This document shows, piece after piece, positions 25,567 to 36,382 of a stretch of 64,000 bases of DNA. The DNA lies in the NCBI GenBank assembly GCA_011391085.1, contig JAABRD010000024.1:1-64000 (forward strand), given 5' to 3'. Both the position numbers and the translations under genes were made by a program. The notes under the pieces were generated by a model, which had not been told where the DNA came from, ran no database searches, and saw nothing but the letters and a program-made list of their open reading frames with translations. The DNA comes from Thiotrichaceae bacterium. Lineage in GTDB: Bacteria > Pseudomonadota > Gammaproteobacteria > Beggiatoales > Beggiatoaceae. Position 1 is the first letter of the stretch, and each line of letters opens with the position of its first letter.

Positions 25567-25717
25567 ATAGGGTTTCCTAAGCCTGCGCGGTGGCCGCAAA
25601 CTGATTGAGTCAAGTAGGTTTAGTCCGACTAGATAGATAACGACTATGAATCCTGCTAACTCTTAAAATGTGGTTCAAACCAGAAACTTTAAGTATAAAA
25701 AATTTGGACTGTGGAAT

Positions 25718-26335
25718 ATGGAACTAAGTCTGCAAACCCCGACAGGGCAAAGTGGAGGTATCATTAACGTTTCCGACGTTTTATGTGCTAAACCCTTCAA
25801 CGAGTCCTTAATTCATCAAGCGGTGACTGCTTACTTGGCAGGGGCACGGGCGGGTACTCATGCACAGAAAACCCGTGCCCAGGTCAGTGGTGGTGGTAGT
25901 AAACCGTGGCGCCAAAAAGGCACAGGTCGCGCCCGTGCTGGTACCATTCGAAGCCCTTTGTGGCGTAAAGGTGGTAAAATATTCGCGGCCGTACCTAGCG
26001 ATTATTCGCAAAAACTGAATAAGAAAATGTACCAAGGTGCGTTACGTTCAGTCTTTTCAGAACTGATTAGACAACAACGCTTGGTAGTGGTAGAACAATT
26101 CCCACTAGAGGCGCCGAAGACTCGTGCATTATTGAACCAGTTAAAAGTCCTGAACCTGGAAGACGTTCTGATTGTGACAGAAGTGATAGATAACTTCTTG
26201 ACATTGGCAGCACGTAACCTGTATAAGGTCCGGGTAACATCAGTGACTGCGTTATCCTTAGTAGATTTAATCGGTTTTGAAAAGGTCTTGGTGACTTTAC
26301 CAGCCTTAAAGAAAATTGAGGAGATTTGGGCATGA
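25718..26335 (+). CDS. rplD: 50S ribosomal protein L4
   Basis: 205 aa from the ATG before ELSLQTP; the upstream in-frame codons are not conserved. The loop [18 protein letters not shown] lines the exit tunnel. In E. coli L4 also represses its own S10 operon; whether it does here is unknown. The stop overlaps rplW by four bases. The 151-base gap to rplC holds no clear repeat. Confidence 0.97.
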   Translation: MELSLQTPTGQSGGIINVSDVLCAKPFNESLIHQAVTAYLAGARAGTHAQKTRAQVSGGGSKPWRQKGTGRARAGTIRSPLWRKGGKIFAAVPSDYSQKLNKKMYQGALRSVFSELIRQQRLVVVEQFPLEAPKTRALLNQLKVLNLEDVLIVTEVIDNFLTLAARNLYKVRVTSVTALSLVDLIGFEKVLVTLPALKKIEEIWA

Positions 26336-26628
26336 AAAATCAAGAACGTCTATTGCAAGTGATCAGGTCGCCCATCGTCTCGGAAAAGTCCACCAAAGTG
26401 GCCGATAAACATCGTCAATTTGTCTTTAAAGTGTTACCCAACGCCACGAAGCCCGAAATTAAGCAGGCGGTGGAGTTTTTGTTTAACGTCAAGGTGCGAC
26501 ATGTACAGACTGTCTGCGTCAAGGGCAAACAGAAAAGATATGGTTGGGTTTGGGGAAGACGGATAGATTGGAAAAAGGCCTACGTGGGCTTGGAAGAGGG
26601 ATATGACATCATTTTTGGGGGGCAGTGA
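26332..26628 (+). CDS. rplW: 50S ribosomal protein L23
   Basis: 98 aa. Tunnel-exit protein and docking site for trigger factor and [12 protein letters not shown] near the start and the [11 protein letters not shown] tail are conserved. The ATG overlaps the rplD stop (ATGA), with GAGGAG inside rplD as the ribosome site. A large repeat island follows. Confidence 0.97.
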   Translation: MKNQERLLQVIRSPIVSEKSTKVADKHRQFVFKVLPNATKPEIKQAVEFLFNVKVRHVQTVCVKGKQKRYGWVWGRRIDWKKAYVGLEEGYDIIFGGQ

Positions 26629-26632
26629 GTTT

Positions 26633-26751
26633 AGTGGATAGTGGATAGTGGATAGTGGATAGTGGAGGGTTTTCAGTTCCCACTATCCACTAAAACTACT
26701 ATCCACCAATAAAAGTACTATCCACTAAATCCACTATCCACTATCCACTAT
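26633..26751. repeat. GTGGATA heptamer tandem and inverted array between rplW and rplB
   Basis: Five head-to-tail TAGTGGA units from 26633 face several inverted TCCACTA units in 26680-26751, making a long potential hairpin that ends six bases before the rplB ATG. Normally this gap is under 20 bases in gammaproteobacteria. Confidence 0.9.
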
Positions 26752-26756
26752 ATAAT

Positions 26757-27575
26757 ATGGCACTGATTAAAGCAAAACCTACCTCACCAGCACGACGTTT
26801 CGTGATTAAAGTGAGTACCCCAAATCTGCACAAAGGGACGGCCCATGCCCCGCTGTTGGAAAAACAAACCAAGCGGGGGGGACGGAATAGCTTTGGGCGA
26901 ATCACGGTGCGTCACCAAGGTGGAGGACATAAACAGCATTATCGAATCATTGACTTTAAGCGTGACAAGGACAATATTCAAGGCAAGGTGGAACGGATTG
27001 AATATGATCCGAACCGAAGTGCCCATATCGCCCTGGTCTTGTATGTTGATGGCGAACGGCGGTATATTATTGCCCCCAATGGCGTCAAGGCCGGTGACCT
27101 GATCATCTCTGGTAATCAAGCACCAATTAAGCCAGGTAACTGTATGCCATTGCGCAATGTGCCGATGGGCAGTTTAGTTCATTGTGTAGAACTAAAACCT
27201 GGCAAGGGCGCCCAAATGGCCCGCAGTGCTGGTGCTTCGGCCCAGATGATTGCACGAGAAGGTCAATATGTCACCCTGCGTTTGCGTTCCGGAGAACTTC
27301 GCAAAGTTCTCAGTGAGTGTCGCGCTACCATCGGGGAAGTTGGCAATAATGAACACAATCTGATCTCCCTGGGTAAAGCAGGGGCGAGTCGGTGGCGTGG
27401 AATACGTCCCACTGTGCGCGGTACCGCAATGAATCCTGTGGATCACCCACATGGTGGCGGTGAAGGTCGCACCAAAGGTGGCCGTCATCCAGTGACCCCG
27501 TGGGGATTCCCAACTAAGGGAGGCAAGACTCGTCATAATAAGCGTACCAATAACATGATTGTGGCACGTTCCTAA
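26757..27575 (+). CDS. rplB: 50S ribosomal protein L2
   Basis: 272 aa. L2 supports subunit joining and peptidyl transfer. The C-terminal [18 protein letters not shown] segment carries the conserved His near the peptidyl transferase centre. The Lys/Arg-rich tail is complete. Flanked on both sides by repeat islands. Confidence 0.97.
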   Translation: MALIKAKPTSPARRFVIKVSTPNLHKGTAHAPLLEKQTKRGGRNSFGRITVRHQGGGHKQHYRIIDFKRDKDNIQGKVERIEYDPNRSAHIALVLYVDGERRYIIAPNGVKAGDLIISGNQAPIKPGNCMPLRNVPMGSLVHCVELKPGKGAQMARSAGASAQMIAREGQYVTLRLRSGELRKVLSECRATIGEVGNNEHNLISLGKAGASRWRGIRPTVRGTAMNPVDHPHGGGEGRTKGGRHPVTPWGFPTKGGKTRHNKRTNNMIVARS

Positions 27576-27617
27576 GGGATAAAAGGTGAGTCGCCGAACT
27601 ATATTGGGGATCATAGG

Positions 27618-27722
27618 CCGGAGTGGAGGCTTTAGCCGGTGGGAGTAGGCAAACGATTGAACTAAAAAGTATGACTACCGCCGGCTAAAGCCTCCACACC
27701 ACCGGCTTTAGCCTCTACTCTG
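27618..27722. repeat. PAEAS-family inverted repeat between rplB and rpsS
   Basis: GGAGTGGAGGCTTTAGCCGG (27621-27640) faces CCGGCTAAAGCCTCCACACC, followed by a further partial copy to 27722. It makes most of the 293-base gap; the rest shows nothing distinctive. Confidence 0.88.
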
Positions 27723-27868
27723 GTGATTTTCGCCACCGGTTAAAGTCTGGTAGTTTCTGAAACAAGGACATGCAACATTTATCTGTCCAGTTTAACAGAT
27801 TCACAGTTGCTTCTCCCTGGATGAAATGATATTGTTAACTGAAAACTTTCAACTGATTGTTGTATATT

Positions 27869-28156
27869 ATGCCTCGTTCAATTAAAAAAGGACCCTTTAT
27901 TGACCTACATTTACTCAAAAAAGTGCAGAGTGCCATTGCGACGAATAGTAAACGTCCTGTCAAGACCTGGTCGCGTCGTTCCATGGTGATACCGGAAATG
28001 GTGGGGCTTACCATGGCTGTTCACAACGGGAAACAACATATTCCCGTATTTGTGACAGAAAATATGGTAGGTCATAAGTTAGGAGAGTTTGCCATTACTC
28101 GTACTTTTCGAGGTCATTCTGGGGATAAAAAAGCGTCTGCGCCTGCTAAGAAATAA
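27869..28156 (+). CDS. rpsS: 30S ribosomal protein S19
   Basis: 95 aa from the ATG before PRSIKKGPF. Head protein that contacts S13 and the A-site tRNA region. [11 protein letters not shown] and [13 protein letters not shown] are conserved; the C-terminal SAPAKK tail is slightly extended. Confidence 0.97.
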   Translation: MPRSIKKGPFIDLHLLKKVQSAIATNSKRPVKTWSRRSMVIPEMVGLTMAVHNGKQHIPVFVTENMVGHKLGEFAITRTFRGHSGDKKASAPAKK

Positions 28157-28196
28157 CTTCGGTTTAGGCATGATTTGATTTAATTAGGATATTCAA

Positions 28197-28529
28197 ATGG
28201 AAGTCTCTAGTATTTACAAATATGCCCATATTGGGCCGCAAAAATGTCGTCTGGTCGCCGACCAGATTCGTGGCTTACCGGTAGAACGTGCGTTAAACGT
28301 TCTGACGTTTAGCAAAAAAAAGGCAGCCGGTTTGATTAAGAAGACGTTGGAAGCAGCTATGGCCAATGCTGAACATAATGAGGGTGCGGATATTGACGAG
28401 TTACGTGTCTCCCGCATTATGGTTGATCATGGGCCTAGTTTTAAACGTATTCAGGCGCGTGCAAAAGGTCGGGCCAATCGCATTTATAAACGCACAAGTC
28501 ATATTGTTGTGACTTTGTCAGACCATTAG
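28197..28529 (+). CDS. rplV: 50S ribosomal protein L22
   Basis: 110 aa. Its long beta-hairpin ([16 protein letters not shown]) lines the exit tunnel. [17 protein letters not shown] at the start is typical. TTAGGA lies upstream of the ATG. rpsC begins 13 bases later. Confidence 0.97.
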   Translation: MEVSSIYKYAHIGPQKCRLVADQIRGLPVERALNVLTFSKKKAAGLIKKTLEAAMANAEHNEGADIDELRVSRIMVDHGPSFKRIQARAKGRANRIYKRTSHIVVTLSDH

Positions 28530-28542
28530 AGGGTGTCCATAT

Positions 28543-29208
28543 ATGGGTCAAAAAACTCATCCAATAGGTCTTCGCTTAGGAATTGTGAAAGATTGGTCAT
28601 CCAAATGGTATGCCAATCACAAAGACTTTGCAGAATATCTCAATAGTGACCTCAAGGTACGAGAGTATATTAAGAAAAAGTTAGCACAGGCTTCCGTGAG
28701 TGAAGTGCGGATTGAACGTCCGGCACGTAACGCCAGAATCATTATTCATACCGCACGTCCTGGCATCGTCATTGGCAAGAAAGGTGAGGACATTGATGCC
28801 CTGCGTAAAGAAGTGTCCGAAATGATGGGGATTCCCGTTCACATCAGTGTGGAGGAAATTCGTAAGCCAGAGATAGATGCCTATCTCGTGGCCGTGGGAG
28901 TTGCCCAGCAGTTGGAACGTCGGATTATGTTTCGGCGGGCCATGAAGCGTGCCGTAGGCAATGCGATGCGGCTAGGTGCCCAAGGAATCCGGATCAATGT
29001 GAGTGGACGACTGAATGGGGCCGAAATTGCCCGGATGGAATGGTATCGAGAAGGTCGTGTGCCTCTTCATACCTTACGCGCCAACATCGATTATGGTTTT
29101 GCTGAAGCGATGACCACCTATGGCGTTATTGGTGTGAAGGTATGGATTTTCAAAGGCGAAGTGTTAGGCAAGCAAGGTTCCGAGACCATGCTTGCTAAGG
29201 AGAAGTAG
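28543..29208 (+). CDS. rpsC: 30S ribosomal protein S3
   Basis: 221 aa. mRNA-entry protein with an N-terminal KH domain ([14 protein letters not shown], the GxxG loop being GKKG) and a C-terminal domain containing [18 protein letters not shown]. Length is close to the E. coli protein. A 129-base gap rich in CAGGA/TCCTG short repeats follows. Confidence 0.97.
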   Translation: MGQKTHPIGLRLGIVKDWSSKWYANHKDFAEYLNSDLKVREYIKKKLAQASVSEVRIERPARNARIIIHTARPGIVIGKKGEDIDALRKEVSEMMGIPVHISVEEIRKPEIDAYLVAVGVAQQLERRIMFRRAMKRAVGNAMRLGAQGIRINVSGRLNGAEIARMEWYREGRVPLHTLRANIDYGFAEAMTTYGVIGVKVWIFKGEVLGKQGSETMLAKEK

Positions 29209-29337
29209 GGGGTTCAGGACAGGAGGACAGGTGGTCAGGGGAACAGGCGATTATGTCAGCCTGACAGACAGACTTCCTGATTCCTGATTTCTCCTGTTTC
29301 CTAACCGCCGGACTCCTGAACTTGAGAACTAAGATAT

Positions 29338-29751
29338 ATGTTACAACCTAAACGTACTAAATTCAAGAAGCAACAAAAGGGCAAAAACCGCGGTAATGCC
29401 CAACGTGGCAATAAGGTCAGCTTTGGTGCTTTTGGACTGAAGGCCACTGGTCGGGGACGAATTACCTCGCGTCAAATTGAGGCGGCCCGGCGTACCATTA
29501 GTCGCTATATCAAACGGGGTGGAAAAATTTGGATTCGAATTTTTCCAGATAAGCCGATTAGCAAAAAGCCCTTAGAGGTTCGTATGGGTAAAGGTAAAGG
29601 CGCCGTTGAATACTGGGTGGCATTGATTCAACCAGGGCGGTTGTTGTATGAAGTAGATGGTGTCACTGAACAAGAGGCGCGGGCCGCCTTGCGTTTGGCC
29701 GCCGCTAAACTTTCTGTTCCCACTATGTTTGTCAGTCGGATGGTGATGTGA
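29338..29751 (+). CDS. rplP: 50S ribosomal protein L16
   Basis: 137 aa. L16 sits near the A-site tRNA acceptor arm. [16 protein letters not shown] at the start and the [14 protein letters not shown] loop are conserved. Its stop overlaps the rpmC start by one base (TGATG). Confidence 0.97.
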   Translation: MLQPKRTKFKKQQKGKNRGNAQRGNKVSFGAFGLKATGRGRITSRQIEAARRTISRYIKRGGKIWIRIFPDKPISKKPLEVRMGKGKGAVEYWVALIQPGRLLYEVDGVTEQEARAALRLAAAKLSVPTMFVSRMVM

Positions 29752-29945
29752 TGATAGCCCGTGAATTACGTGAAAAAAACGTTGATGACCTCAAAAAAGA
29801 ACTTCTGGACTTGCATCGTGAACACTTTAATCTGCGAATGCAGAAGGCTAACGAACAACTCAAGCAACATCACCTGCTGGGCCAGGTAAAGCGTAGTATT
29901 GCACGAGTCAAGACCGTCTTGAAAGAAAAGGAAAGAACCGTATGA
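29751..29945 (+). CDS. rpmC: 50S ribosomal protein L29
   Basis: 64 aa from the ATG overlapping the rplP stop; a GTG three bases earlier is less likely. Two long helices, with [17 protein letters not shown] typical of L29. It forms a tunnel-exit site with L23. The stop overlaps rpsQ by four bases. Confidence 0.95.
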   Translation: MIARELREKNVDDLKKELLDLHREHFNLRMQKANEQLKQHHLLGQVKRSIARVKTVLKEKERTV

Positions 29946-30223
29946 CAGAAGCAACCGTGCGTGTGAAACGTACCCTGACGGGGCAAGTGATTAGTGACAA
30001 AATGAATAAAACCATAACGGTGCTGGTGGAACGTTTGGTCAAACATCCGAAATATGGGAAGTTTGTGAGGCGTTCGACCAAACTTCATGCCCATGATGAA
30101 GAGAACCGTTGTCGGGAAGGAGATGTCGTGACGATTGAAGAATGTCGCCCTCTTTCCAAAACCAAAGCGTGGCGGTTACATGAAATTGTTTCTACTAGCC
30201 AGCCAGCCGTAGCCAAGGAGTGA
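29942..30223 (+). CDS. rpsQ: 30S ribosomal protein S17
   Basis: 93 aa, OB fold, primary 16S rRNA binder. [16 protein letters not shown] and the [15 protein letters not shown] loop are conserved. The ATG overlaps the rpmC stop. It is followed after six bases by rplN. Confidence 0.96.
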   Translation: MTEATVRVKRTLTGQVISDKMNKTITVLVERLVKHPKYGKFVRRSTKLHAHDEENRCREGDVVTIEECRPLSKTKAWRLHEIVSTSQPAVAKE

Positions 30224-30229
30224 TAGCGT

Positions 30230-30595
30230 ATGATTCAAATGAGTACTATGCTAGAAGCCGCCGATAATAGTGGTGCCCGTCGCATGATGTGTATCAAAGT
30301 GTTGGGTGGTTCGCGTCGCCGCTATGCCAGCGTAGGTGACATTATTAAAGTTAGCATCAAAGAAGCTATCCCGCGTGGGAAAGTCAAGAAGGGAGAAATC
30401 TATGATGCGGTGATCGTCAGAACGCGCAAAGGTGTGAGACGCGGGGATGGTTCTGTGATTCGGTTTGACGGTAATGCGGCAGTGTTGCTGAATAATCAGA
30501 AACAACCCATTGGGACTCGTATTTTTGGGCCCGTGACGCGTGAACTTCGCGCAGACCACATGAAGATTATTTCTCTTGCGCCTGAAGTGCTTTAA
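30230..30595 (+). CDS. rplN: 50S ribosomal protein L14
   Basis: 121 aa, matching the family. Forms an intersubunit bridge with 16S r[23 protein letters not shown] at the start and the [12 protein letters not shown] end are standard. A ribosome site AAGGAG lies upstream. This is the start of the spc cluster in E. coli, but no separate promoter is evident. Confidence 0.97.
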   Translation: MIQMSTMLEAADNSGARRMMCIKVLGGSRRRYASVGDIIKVSIKEAIPRGKVKKGEIYDAVIVRTRKGVRRGDGSVIRFDGNAAVLLNNQKQPIGTRIFGPVTRELRADHMKIISLAPEVL

Positions 30596-30628
30596 CGTTA
30601 TGGCCGTCAAGAGTGATGAGAAACTAAT

Positions 30629-30680
30629 GGGTTTCTCAAAGAAACTTAGTTTCTTTAAATGAAGCTAAGTTTCTTTAAAG
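30629..30680. repeat. GAAACTTAG repeats between rplN and rplX
   Basis: GGTTTCTCAAAGAAAC, CTTAGTTTCTTTAAA and CTAAGTTTCTTTAAAG are related, partly inverted copies of the palindrome at 11211-11243. Confidence 0.8.
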
Positions 30681-30699
30681 GCAGTGAACAGAGACTACT

Positions 30700-31017
30700 A
30701 TGCGTAAAATAAGACGAAACGATGAAGTCATCGTGATTACTGGTAAAGATAAAGGAAAACGTGGTAAAGTCATTCGAGTCAGCGCGGATGACCGGGTCTT
30801 TGTGGAAAATGTCAATGTGGTGAAACGCCACACTAAAGGCAATCCTATACATAACCAGCCAGGGGGAATCATAGATAAAGAGACGCCCATTCACATTTCC
30901 AATGTGGCACTCTATAACCCCACTACGAATAAAGCTGACAAAGTAGGTTTTAAATTTCTTGAAGACGGCAATAAAGTACGTTTCTTCAAGTCAAATGGCG
31001 AAGTGATTGACGTATGA
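30700..31017 (+). CDS. rplX: 50S ribosomal protein L24
   Basis: 105 aa with a KOW motif ([17 protein letters not shown]). Assembly initiator of the 50S subunit. The [18 protein letters not shown] segment is typical. Complete to the C terminus. Confidence 0.97.
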   Translation: MRKIRRNDEVIVITGKDKGKRGKVIRVSADDRVFVENVNVVKRHTKGNPIHNQPGGIIDKETPIHISNVALYNPTTNKADKVGFKFLEDGNKVRFFKSNGEVIDV

Positions 31018-31070
31018 TTTGGGTTTTTGGATTTTCGATGGTCGATTCTTGGATATAAGACGAAATTAAT

Positions 31071-31619
31071 ATGGCAGCAAGGTTACAAACTTATTATCAC
31101 GATGTGGTCGTGCCTCAACTCAAACAGCGGTTTGGCTACCAAAGCGTCATGCAAGTGCCCAAATTTGTGAAGATCACCCTGAATATGGGTTGCGGAGAGG
31201 CAGTGGCAGACAAAAAAGTAATTGAACGGGCGGTGGCCGATTTGGCAGTGATTGCAGGCCAAAAGCCGGTGGTCACGTTGTCGCGCAAGTCCATTGCTAA
31301 CTTTAAAATTCGTACGGACTGGCCGATTGGTTGTAAAGTAACGCTACGTCGCGACCGTATGTATGAATTTTTGGATCGGTTGATCAACATTTCCATTCCG
31401 CGGATTCGTGACTTTCGTGGCTTTAGTGCTAAAGCGTTTGATGGACGTGGCAACTATAGTTTAGGGGTGCGAGAACAGATCATTTTCTCTGAAATTGACT
31501 ACGATAAGATCGATGCGGTGCGGGGATTAGATATTACCTTCACTACCTCGGCCGCCACCGATGACGAGGCGCGTGCTTTATTGGCGGCTTTCAACTTTCC
31601 GTTACGAGACAAGGGGTAG
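31071..31619 (+). CDS. rplE: 50S ribosomal protein L5
   Basis: 182 aa. Binds 5S rRNA and contacts the P-site t[15 protein letters not shown]-like [12 protein letters not shown] and the [15 protein letters not shown] loop are conserved. Three residues longer than the E. coli protein. rpsN begins seven bases after the stop. Confidence 0.97.
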   Translation: MAARLQTYYHDVVVPQLKQRFGYQSVMQVPKFVKITLNMGCGEAVADKKVIERAVADLAVIAGQKPVVTLSRKSIANFKIRTDWPIGCKVTLRRDRMYEFLDRLINISIPRIRDFRGFSAKAFDGRGNYSLGVREQIIFSEIDYDKIDAVRGLDITFTTSAATDDEARALLAAFNFPLRDKG

Positions 31620-31626
31620 AGTGGCT

Positions 31627-31932
31627 ATGGCGAGACTGGCACTGAAAAATAAGGAAGCAAAACGCTTACGAATAGTTAAAAAGTATGCGGCGAAACGAAC
31701 CGAATTGAAGAGTATCATTTCCAACATGACGTTGTCTGAGGAAGAACGTGAGGCGGCACGGCGGAAAGTCTTGTGTATGCCGCGTGATGCAAGTCCTTGT
31801 CGGTTGCACAATCGTTGCCGTATCACGGGCCGCCCTCACGGTTATTACCGGAGATTTGGCCTCAGTCGGAACAAGTTACGAGAGGCTGCCATGCAGGGAC
31901 TGGTGCCCGGCTTGGTGAAGGCCAGTTGGTAA
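31627..31932 (+). CDS. rpsN: 30S ribosomal protein S14 (zinc-free type)
   Basis: 101 aa from the ATG before [11 protein letters not shown]; a GTG six bases earlier is possible. The long form without paired CxxC zinc motifs, as in gammaproteobacteria. [20 protein letters not shown] is the conserved core. It binds 16S rRNA in the head. Confidence 0.97.
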   Translation: MARLALKNKEAKRLRIVKKYAAKRTELKSIISNMTLSEEEREAARRKVLCMPRDASPCRLHNRCRITGRPHGYYRRFGLSRNKLREAAMQGLVPGLVKASW

Positions 31933-31970
31933 TTGATTACAATTCAATGAATATTGAATGGTCTGCGAAC

Positions 31971-32003
31971 AGATTTGACAACTCTTTGAAAGTTGTCAAA
32001 TCT
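31971..32003. repeat. GATTTGACAACT palindrome between rpsN and rpsH
   Basis: AGATTTGACAACT faces AGTTGTCAAATCT across seven bases. The same hairpin forms part of the 91-bp tandem repeat at 34737-35009 and an imperfect copy lies at 40302-40334. Confidence 0.9.
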
Positions 32004-32040
32004 CGCCCCGTCATTATTCACTAAGGTTTACTATATCACT

Positions 32041-32433
32041 ATGAACATGACAGACCCTATTGCAGATATGTTGACCCGGATTCGCAATGGTCAAATGGCC
32101 CGTAAGCAACGGGTTGAAATGCCATCTTCGAAAATGAAGAAAGCGATAGCCCAACTTCTCGTACAAGAAGGTTACATTAGCGACTATGGTGTGACACAAG
32201 AGGTTAAGCCGGTCTTGACGGTGGCTTTAAAATATTATCAGGGGAAACCCGTTATTTCTGAAATTCAACGAGTGAGTCGGCCTGGGTTACGTGTTTATAA
32301 ACCCAAAGACAAACTTCCTAAAATCATGGGTGGATTAGGAACAACCATTGTTTCTACTTCCAAAGGCCTGATGACAGACCGTCAAGCACGGACGCAGGGA
32401 TTTGGGGGCGAGGTCCTCTGTTGGGTGAGTTAA
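32041..32433 (+). CDS. rpsH: 30S ribosomal protein S8
   Basis: 130 aa from the ATG before [10 protein letters not shown]. Central 16S binder; in E. coli it represses the spc operon. The C-terminal [18 protein letters not shown] and GGEVLCWV are conserved. A palindrome fills the 108-base gap to rpsN. Confidence 0.97.
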   Translation: MNMTDPIADMLTRIRNGQMARKQRVEMPSSKMKKAIAQLLVQEGYISDYGVTQEVKPVLTVALKYYQGKPVISEIQRVSRPGLRVYKPKDKLPKIMGGLGTTIVSTSKGLMTDRQARTQGFGGEVLCWVS

Positions 32434-32439
32434 CTGGAC

Positions 32440-32467
32440 ATCCGCTATCCGCTATCCGCTATCCGCT
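32440..32467. repeat. Heptamer tandem ATCCGCT x4
   Basis: Four exact head-to-tail copies in the rpsH-rplF gap. The TATCCAC-type heptamers near rplB are of similar style. Confidence 0.9.
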
Positions 32468-32492
32468 AAAAACAGGATGAGAGTTAACAACT

Positions 32493-33026
32493 ATGTCAAG
32501 AGTTGCAAAAGTACCTATATCTATACCCAAAGGTGTAGAAATTACACTGCAAGGCCAGCAGCTAATGGTCAAGGGCAGCAAAGGGGTTCTCAACCACAAG
32601 ATTGCTGACCCAGTAGAAGTGAAGAAAATCGACAGTCAGTTAACCGTGACCCCACGTCATACTGTGGCTACGGCGGACGCCTTGGCAGGGACCACCCGGG
32701 CCTTGGTGTTCAACATGGTAAAAGGGGTTAGCCAGGGTTTTGAAAAGAAACTGATTCTGGTTGGCGTTGGCTACCGTGCCCAGGTCCAGGGTAAAACTTT
32801 AAATCTGACGCTGGGTTTTTCGCATCCTATCGCGTTTGCGATTCCTGACGGGGTAGTTGTAGAAACGCCCAGTCAAACGGAAGTAATAGTGAAAGGGCTA
32901 GACAAACATCAAGTGGGACAGGTGGCAGCGAACATTCGCGCCTATCGTCCTCCTGAACCTTATCGTGGCAAAGGTGTGAAGTATGCCAATGAGGTGATTG
33001 TCCTAAAAGAGGCTAAGAAGAAGTAA
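32493..33026 (+). CDS. rplF: 50S ribosomal protein L6
   Basis: 177 aa, two repeated alpha/beta domains, at the base of the L7/L12 stalk near the factor site. MSRVAKVPISIPKGVEI at the start and the EPYRGKGVKYANEVIVLKEA end are typical of proteobacterial L6. Confidence 0.97.
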   Translation: MSRVAKVPISIPKGVEITLQGQQLMVKGSKGVLNHKIADPVEVKKIDSQLTVTPRHTVATADALAGTTRALVFNMVKGVSQGFEKKLILVGVGYRAQVQGKTLNLTLGFSHPIAFAIPDGVVVETPSQTEVIVKGLDKHQVGQVAANIRAYRPPEPYRGKGVKYANEVIVLKEAKKK

Positions 33027-33102
33027 GTCATGGTTAATCGTCAAAATAGGTCAATTAACCGTTAGCTATTAACGGTTATAGATTGGGTTTGGGAGGTAAT
33101 TA

Positions 33103-33456
33103 ATGAACAAAAAAGAAACCCGTTTACGTCGTGCCCGTCGTACTCGCCTACACATTAAGAAGATGGGTGCTACGCGGTTATGTATACATAAAACGCCACG
33201 TCATATTTACGCACAAGTGATTTCCCCCACGGGATCCGAAGTGCTGGCCAGTGCTTCTAGCTTAGACGAAGAGTTTAAGCAAGAGGTTGCTTATGGCGGT
33301 AATATCAAAGCGGCGTCGGTTGTGGGTAGGTTGGTGGCCCAACGTGCCAAGGCAAAAGGAATCACGAAAGTGGCTTTTGACCGGTCGGGCTTTAAATATC
33401 ATGGGCGAGTCAAGGCAGTGGCTGAAGCGGCCCGTGAACAAGGTTTAAGTTTCTAA
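33103..33456 (+). CDS. rplR: 50S ribosomal protein L18
   Basis: 117 aa, same length as E. coli. Binds 5S rRNA with L5 and L25. The basic N terminus and the C-terminal [20 protein letters not shown] segment are conserved. GGGAGG precedes the ATG. Confidence 0.97.
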   Translation: MNKKETRLRRARRTRLHIKKMGATRLCIHKTPRHIYAQVISPTGSEVLASASSLDEEFKQEVAYGGNIKAASVVGRLVAQRAKAKGITKVAFDRSGFKYHGRVKAVAEAAREQGLSF

Positions 33457-33508
33457 ATTGAGTAAGGGGTTCAAGACTCTTTGAACTCCTTATGGGAATG
33501 TGTTGAGT

Positions 33509-34018
33509 ATGGTTAACTTTGATATTCAAAGCAGTAGGAATGATGACCTCTTGGAGAGACTCGTCGCGGTCAACCGGGTCGCTAAAGTAGTCAAAGGTGG
33601 TCGAATCTTCAGTTTTACCGCGCTGACCGTGGTCGGCGATGGCAAAGGCAAGGCGGGTTTTGGTTATGGCAAAGCCCGTGAAGTTCCCTTAGCCATCCAG
33701 AAGGCAATGGACAGTGCGCGGAAAAACATGTACCATGTCCCCCTGAAAGGCACTACTTTACAGTATGCTATCACGGTGCAACAGGGGGCCGCCAAGGTCT
33801 TTATGCAACCTGCGGCAGAAGGGACCGGAATCATTGCAGGAGGCGCAATGCGGGCCGTGTTTGAAGTGCTAGGGGTGCGCAATGTGTTGGCCAAGGTGAT
33901 TGGTCCTTCCAATCCGATTAATGTGGTTCAAGCGATGATGAAGGGCCTGTCTCAGATGGTTTCACCTGAAGAGATTGCGGCCAAACGTGGGAAGACAGTA
34001 GAAGAAATTACGAGTTAG
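33509..34018 (+). CDS. rpsE: 30S ribosomal protein S5
   Basis: 169 aa from the ATG before [11 protein letters not shown]; the upstream GTG and TTG codons are not conserved starts. The double-stranded-RNA-binding-like N domain has [20 protein letters not shown] and the accuracy-related [12 protein letters not shown] loop. rpmD starts four bases after the stop. Confidence 0.97.
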   Translation: MVNFDIQSSRNDDLLERLVAVNRVAKVVKGGRIFSFTALTVVGDGKGKAGFGYGKAREVPLAIQKAMDSARKNMYHVPLKGTTLQYAITVQQGAAKVFMQPAAEGTGIIAGGAMRAVFEVLGVRNVLAKVIGPSNPINVVQAMMKGLSQMVSPEEIAAKRGKTVEEITS

Positions 34019-34022
34019 TCTC

Positions 34023-34214
34023 ATGAGTGCCAACAAGAATAAACTAAAAGTAACACAAGTTCGGAGTACCCACGCCTGTTTACCAAAACACAAAGCTTGT
34101 GTGGCAGGGTTGGGGTTACGACACACTTATCATTCAGTAGAGGTAGAAGACACGCCAGCGGTTCGAGGCATGATTAATAAGGTAGCCTACCTCTTAAAAG
34201 TTGAGAACGTTTGA
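34023..34214 (+). CDS. rpmD: 50S ribosomal protein L30
   Basis: 63 aa. Ferredoxin-like fold. [20 protein letters not shown] and [20 protein letters not shown] are family hallmarks. It is tightly coupled to rpsE. Confidence 0.96.
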   Translation: MSANKNKLKVTQVRSTHACLPKHKACVAGLGLRHTYHSVEVEDTPAVRGMINKVAYLLKVENV

Positions 34215-34291
34215 TTTTCGTTTTGGGTTTTGGGATAATTCAAGGTAGATTGTCACAAATCCAGAATTGAGGAGGTATGGATAATACATTT

Positions 34292-34726
34292 ATGCAATTG
34301 AATACTTTAAAACCAGCGTCGGGGTCTAAACAGTCTCCCAAACGGGTTGGACGTGGCATCGGTTGTGGCTTGGGTAAAACGTGTGGACGCGGTCACAAGG
34401 GTCAAAAGGCCCGGGCCGGCGGTTTTCATAAAAGAGGTTTTGAAGGTGGCCAAATGCCATTGCAGAGACGGTTGCCTAAAGTTGGTTTTAATTCTCCGAA
34501 ACGGGGGTTGACCGCGGAGGTGCGTCTGCATGAGTTGGAACGTATGACCGAAGAAGTGATAGACTTGCCATCCCTCAAAGCGGCGAATATTGTGCCAGCC
34601 ACCTGTGTGCGTGCTAAAGTGATAGCGTCTGGGAAACTTTCGAAAGCGGTTAAAATTCGTGGTTTGGCCGTCACCAAAGGGGCTAAGGTAGCTATAGAGG
34701 CGACGGGCGGAAGTATAGAAAGTTAG
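34292..34726 (+). CDS. rplO: 50S ribosomal protein L15
   Basis: 144 aa from the ATG before [11 protein letters not shown], matching the family start. A GAGGAGG stretch lies just before another in-frame ATG at 34277, which would add five residues, so the true start is uncertain. The Gly-rich [20 protein letters not shown] region is conserved. L15 is a late 50S assembly protein. Confidence 0.95.
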   Translation: MQLNTLKPASGSKQSPKRVGRGIGCGLGKTCGRGHKGQKARAGGFHKRGFEGGQMPLQRRLPKVGFNSPKRGLTAEVRLHELERMTEEVIDLPSLKAANIVPATCVRAKVIASGKLSKAVKIRGLAVTKGAKVAIEATGGSIES

Positions 34727-34736
34727 ACAGATTTGA

Positions 34737-35009
34737 AGATTTGACAACTTTTAAAAAGTTGTCAAATCTTGGATAAATCTCAACAGAACGGACGTTCTCA
34801 CGAAATCCGTTGTACTCTTAGGAGAGAAGATTTGACAACTTTTAAAAAGTTGTCAAATCTTGGATAAATCTCAACAGAACGGACGTTCTCACGGAATCCG
34901 TTGTACTCTTAGGAGAGAAGATTTGACAACTTTTAAAAAGTTGTCAAATCTTGGATAAATCTCAACAGAACGGACGTTCTCACGGAATCCGTGAGATTTC
35001 GTCAATCCG
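34737..35009. repeat. Three tandem copies of a 91-bp repeat between rplO and secY
   Basis: Units start at 34737, 34828 and 34919, nearly identical. Each contains the GATTTGACAACTTTT hairpin, a CAACAGAACGGACGTTC stretch and an AGGAGAG end. After the third unit a partial, altered end runs to about 35027 with TTAGGAGAATTG just before secY. It fills the 313-base gap. Confidence 0.93.
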
Positions 35010-35039
35010 TTGTACTATTAGGAGAATTGAAGAGACTTT

Positions 35040-36374
35040 ATGAATACTCTTTCAATGTCAGACAAACTGGGTAAGTTAGGAGGAGTCGTTGAACTAAAAC
35101 AGCGCGTATTATTTTTATTGGGTGCTATTTTAGTTTTTCGCATAGGCTCCTTTATCCCTGTTCCAGGGATTGACCCAGACGCCCTGGCAAAGATGTTTGA
35201 ACAACAAAGTGGCACTATTTTAGACATGTTCAACATGTTTTCCGGAGGTGCATTAAAACGCTTCTCCGTGCTTGCCATTGGCATTATGCCTTATATTTCG
35301 GCCTCCATCATTATTCAAATGTTGACGGTGGTGTCACCGCAACTGGAACAATTGAAAAAAGAAGGGCCTACCGGACAACGTAAGATTACCCAATACACTC
35401 GTTATTTCACGGTGGTCTTAGCCATGTTTCAATCTTTGGGGGTTGCGATTGCGTTAGAAAGTCAAGGGGTAGTAGTTGACCCAGGCATGGCCTTCCGACT
35501 CACCGCGGCAGTTACCTTGGTAACTGGAACCATGTTCCTAATGTGGTTAGGTGAACAGGTAACGGAAAGAGGATTAGGTAATGGTATTTCCATGATCATC
35601 TTTGCGGGCATCGTGGCCGGTTTGCCACAGGCCATTGCTGGCACGTTGGAAATGGCGCGGACGGGACAACTCCATTTTTTAATGGTGTTGTTAATCTTTG
35701 TCATTGTGTTGGCCGTAACGGCCTTTGTGGTCTTTGTGGAACGTGGGCAACGACGAATTACGGTCAATTATGCCAAGCGACAAATTGGGAACAAACTGTA
35801 TGCTGGGCAAACGAGTCATTTGCCATTGAAGGTAAATATGGCGGGGGTTATCCCACCCATTTTCGCATCGAGTATCATCTTATTTCCTGCCACCTTGGGA
35901 AGCTGGTTTGGCAGTAGCGAGGGGATGGAATGGCTAAGAGATATTTCTCAAATGTTATCGCCAGGTCAGCCCATTTATGTGATGCTATATGCCATGGCAA
36001 TTATATTCTTTTGCTTCTTTTATACGGGACTGGTGTTTAACCCCAGAGAGACAGCAGAGAACTTGAAGAAGTCAGGTGCCTTCATTCCAGGTGTAAGACC
36101 AGGTAAGCAAACCGCTGAATACATTGACCGGGTGATGTCACGGTTAACCTTGGGCGGTGCCGCCTACGTTACCAGTGTTTGTTTGTTGCCTGAATTTTTG
36201 ACTTTGCAATGGCATGTCCCATTCTATTTCGGTGGCACTTCGCTATTGATTATCGTGGTTGTCACCATGGATTTTATGGCCCAGGTGCAAGCCCATTTGA
36301 TGTCTCATCAATATGAAGGTTTGATGAGGCGGGCCAATTTGAAAGGGTCGGGACGGAGTCCAATCTTGCGTTAA
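35040..36374 (+). CDS. secY: Protein translocase subunit SecY
   Basis: 444 aa, ten membrane helices. Channel subunit of the SecYEG translocon. [15 protein letters not shown] leads into helix 1, [18 protein letters not shown] is typical of helix 2, and the loop GFQ-like [16 protein letters not shown] and C-terminal [12 protein letters not shown] are conserved. AGGAGAATTGAAGAG precedes the ATG. Its separation from rplO by three repeat units is unusual. Confidence 0.97.
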   Translation: MNTLSMSDKLGKLGGVVELKQRVLFLLGAILVFRIGSFIPVPGIDPDALAKMFEQQSGTILDMFNMFSGGALKRFSVLAIGIMPYISASIIIQMLTVVSPQLEQLKKEGPTGQRKITQYTRYFTVVLAMFQSLGVAIALESQGVVVDPGMAFRLTAAVTLVTGTMFLMWLGEQVTERGLGNGISMIIFAGIVAGLPQAIAGTLEMARTGQLHFLMVLLIFVIVLAVTAFVVFVERGQRRITVNYAKRQIGNKLYAGQTSHLPLKVNMAGVIPPIFASSIILFPATLGSWFGSSEGMEWLRDISQMLSPGQPIYVMLYAMAIIFFCFFYTGLVFNPRETAENLKKSGAFIPGVRPGKQTAEYIDRVMSRLTLGGAAYVTSVCLLPEFLTLQWHVPFYFGGTSLLIIVVVTMDFMAQVQAHLMSHQYEGLMRRANLKGSGRSPILR

Positions 36375-36382
36375 TTCATTTT

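Noticed and set aside
34737-35030. CRISPR or attachment-site reading of the 91-bp tandem
   Set aside because: The whole unit is repeated without variable spacers, and no integrase is present.
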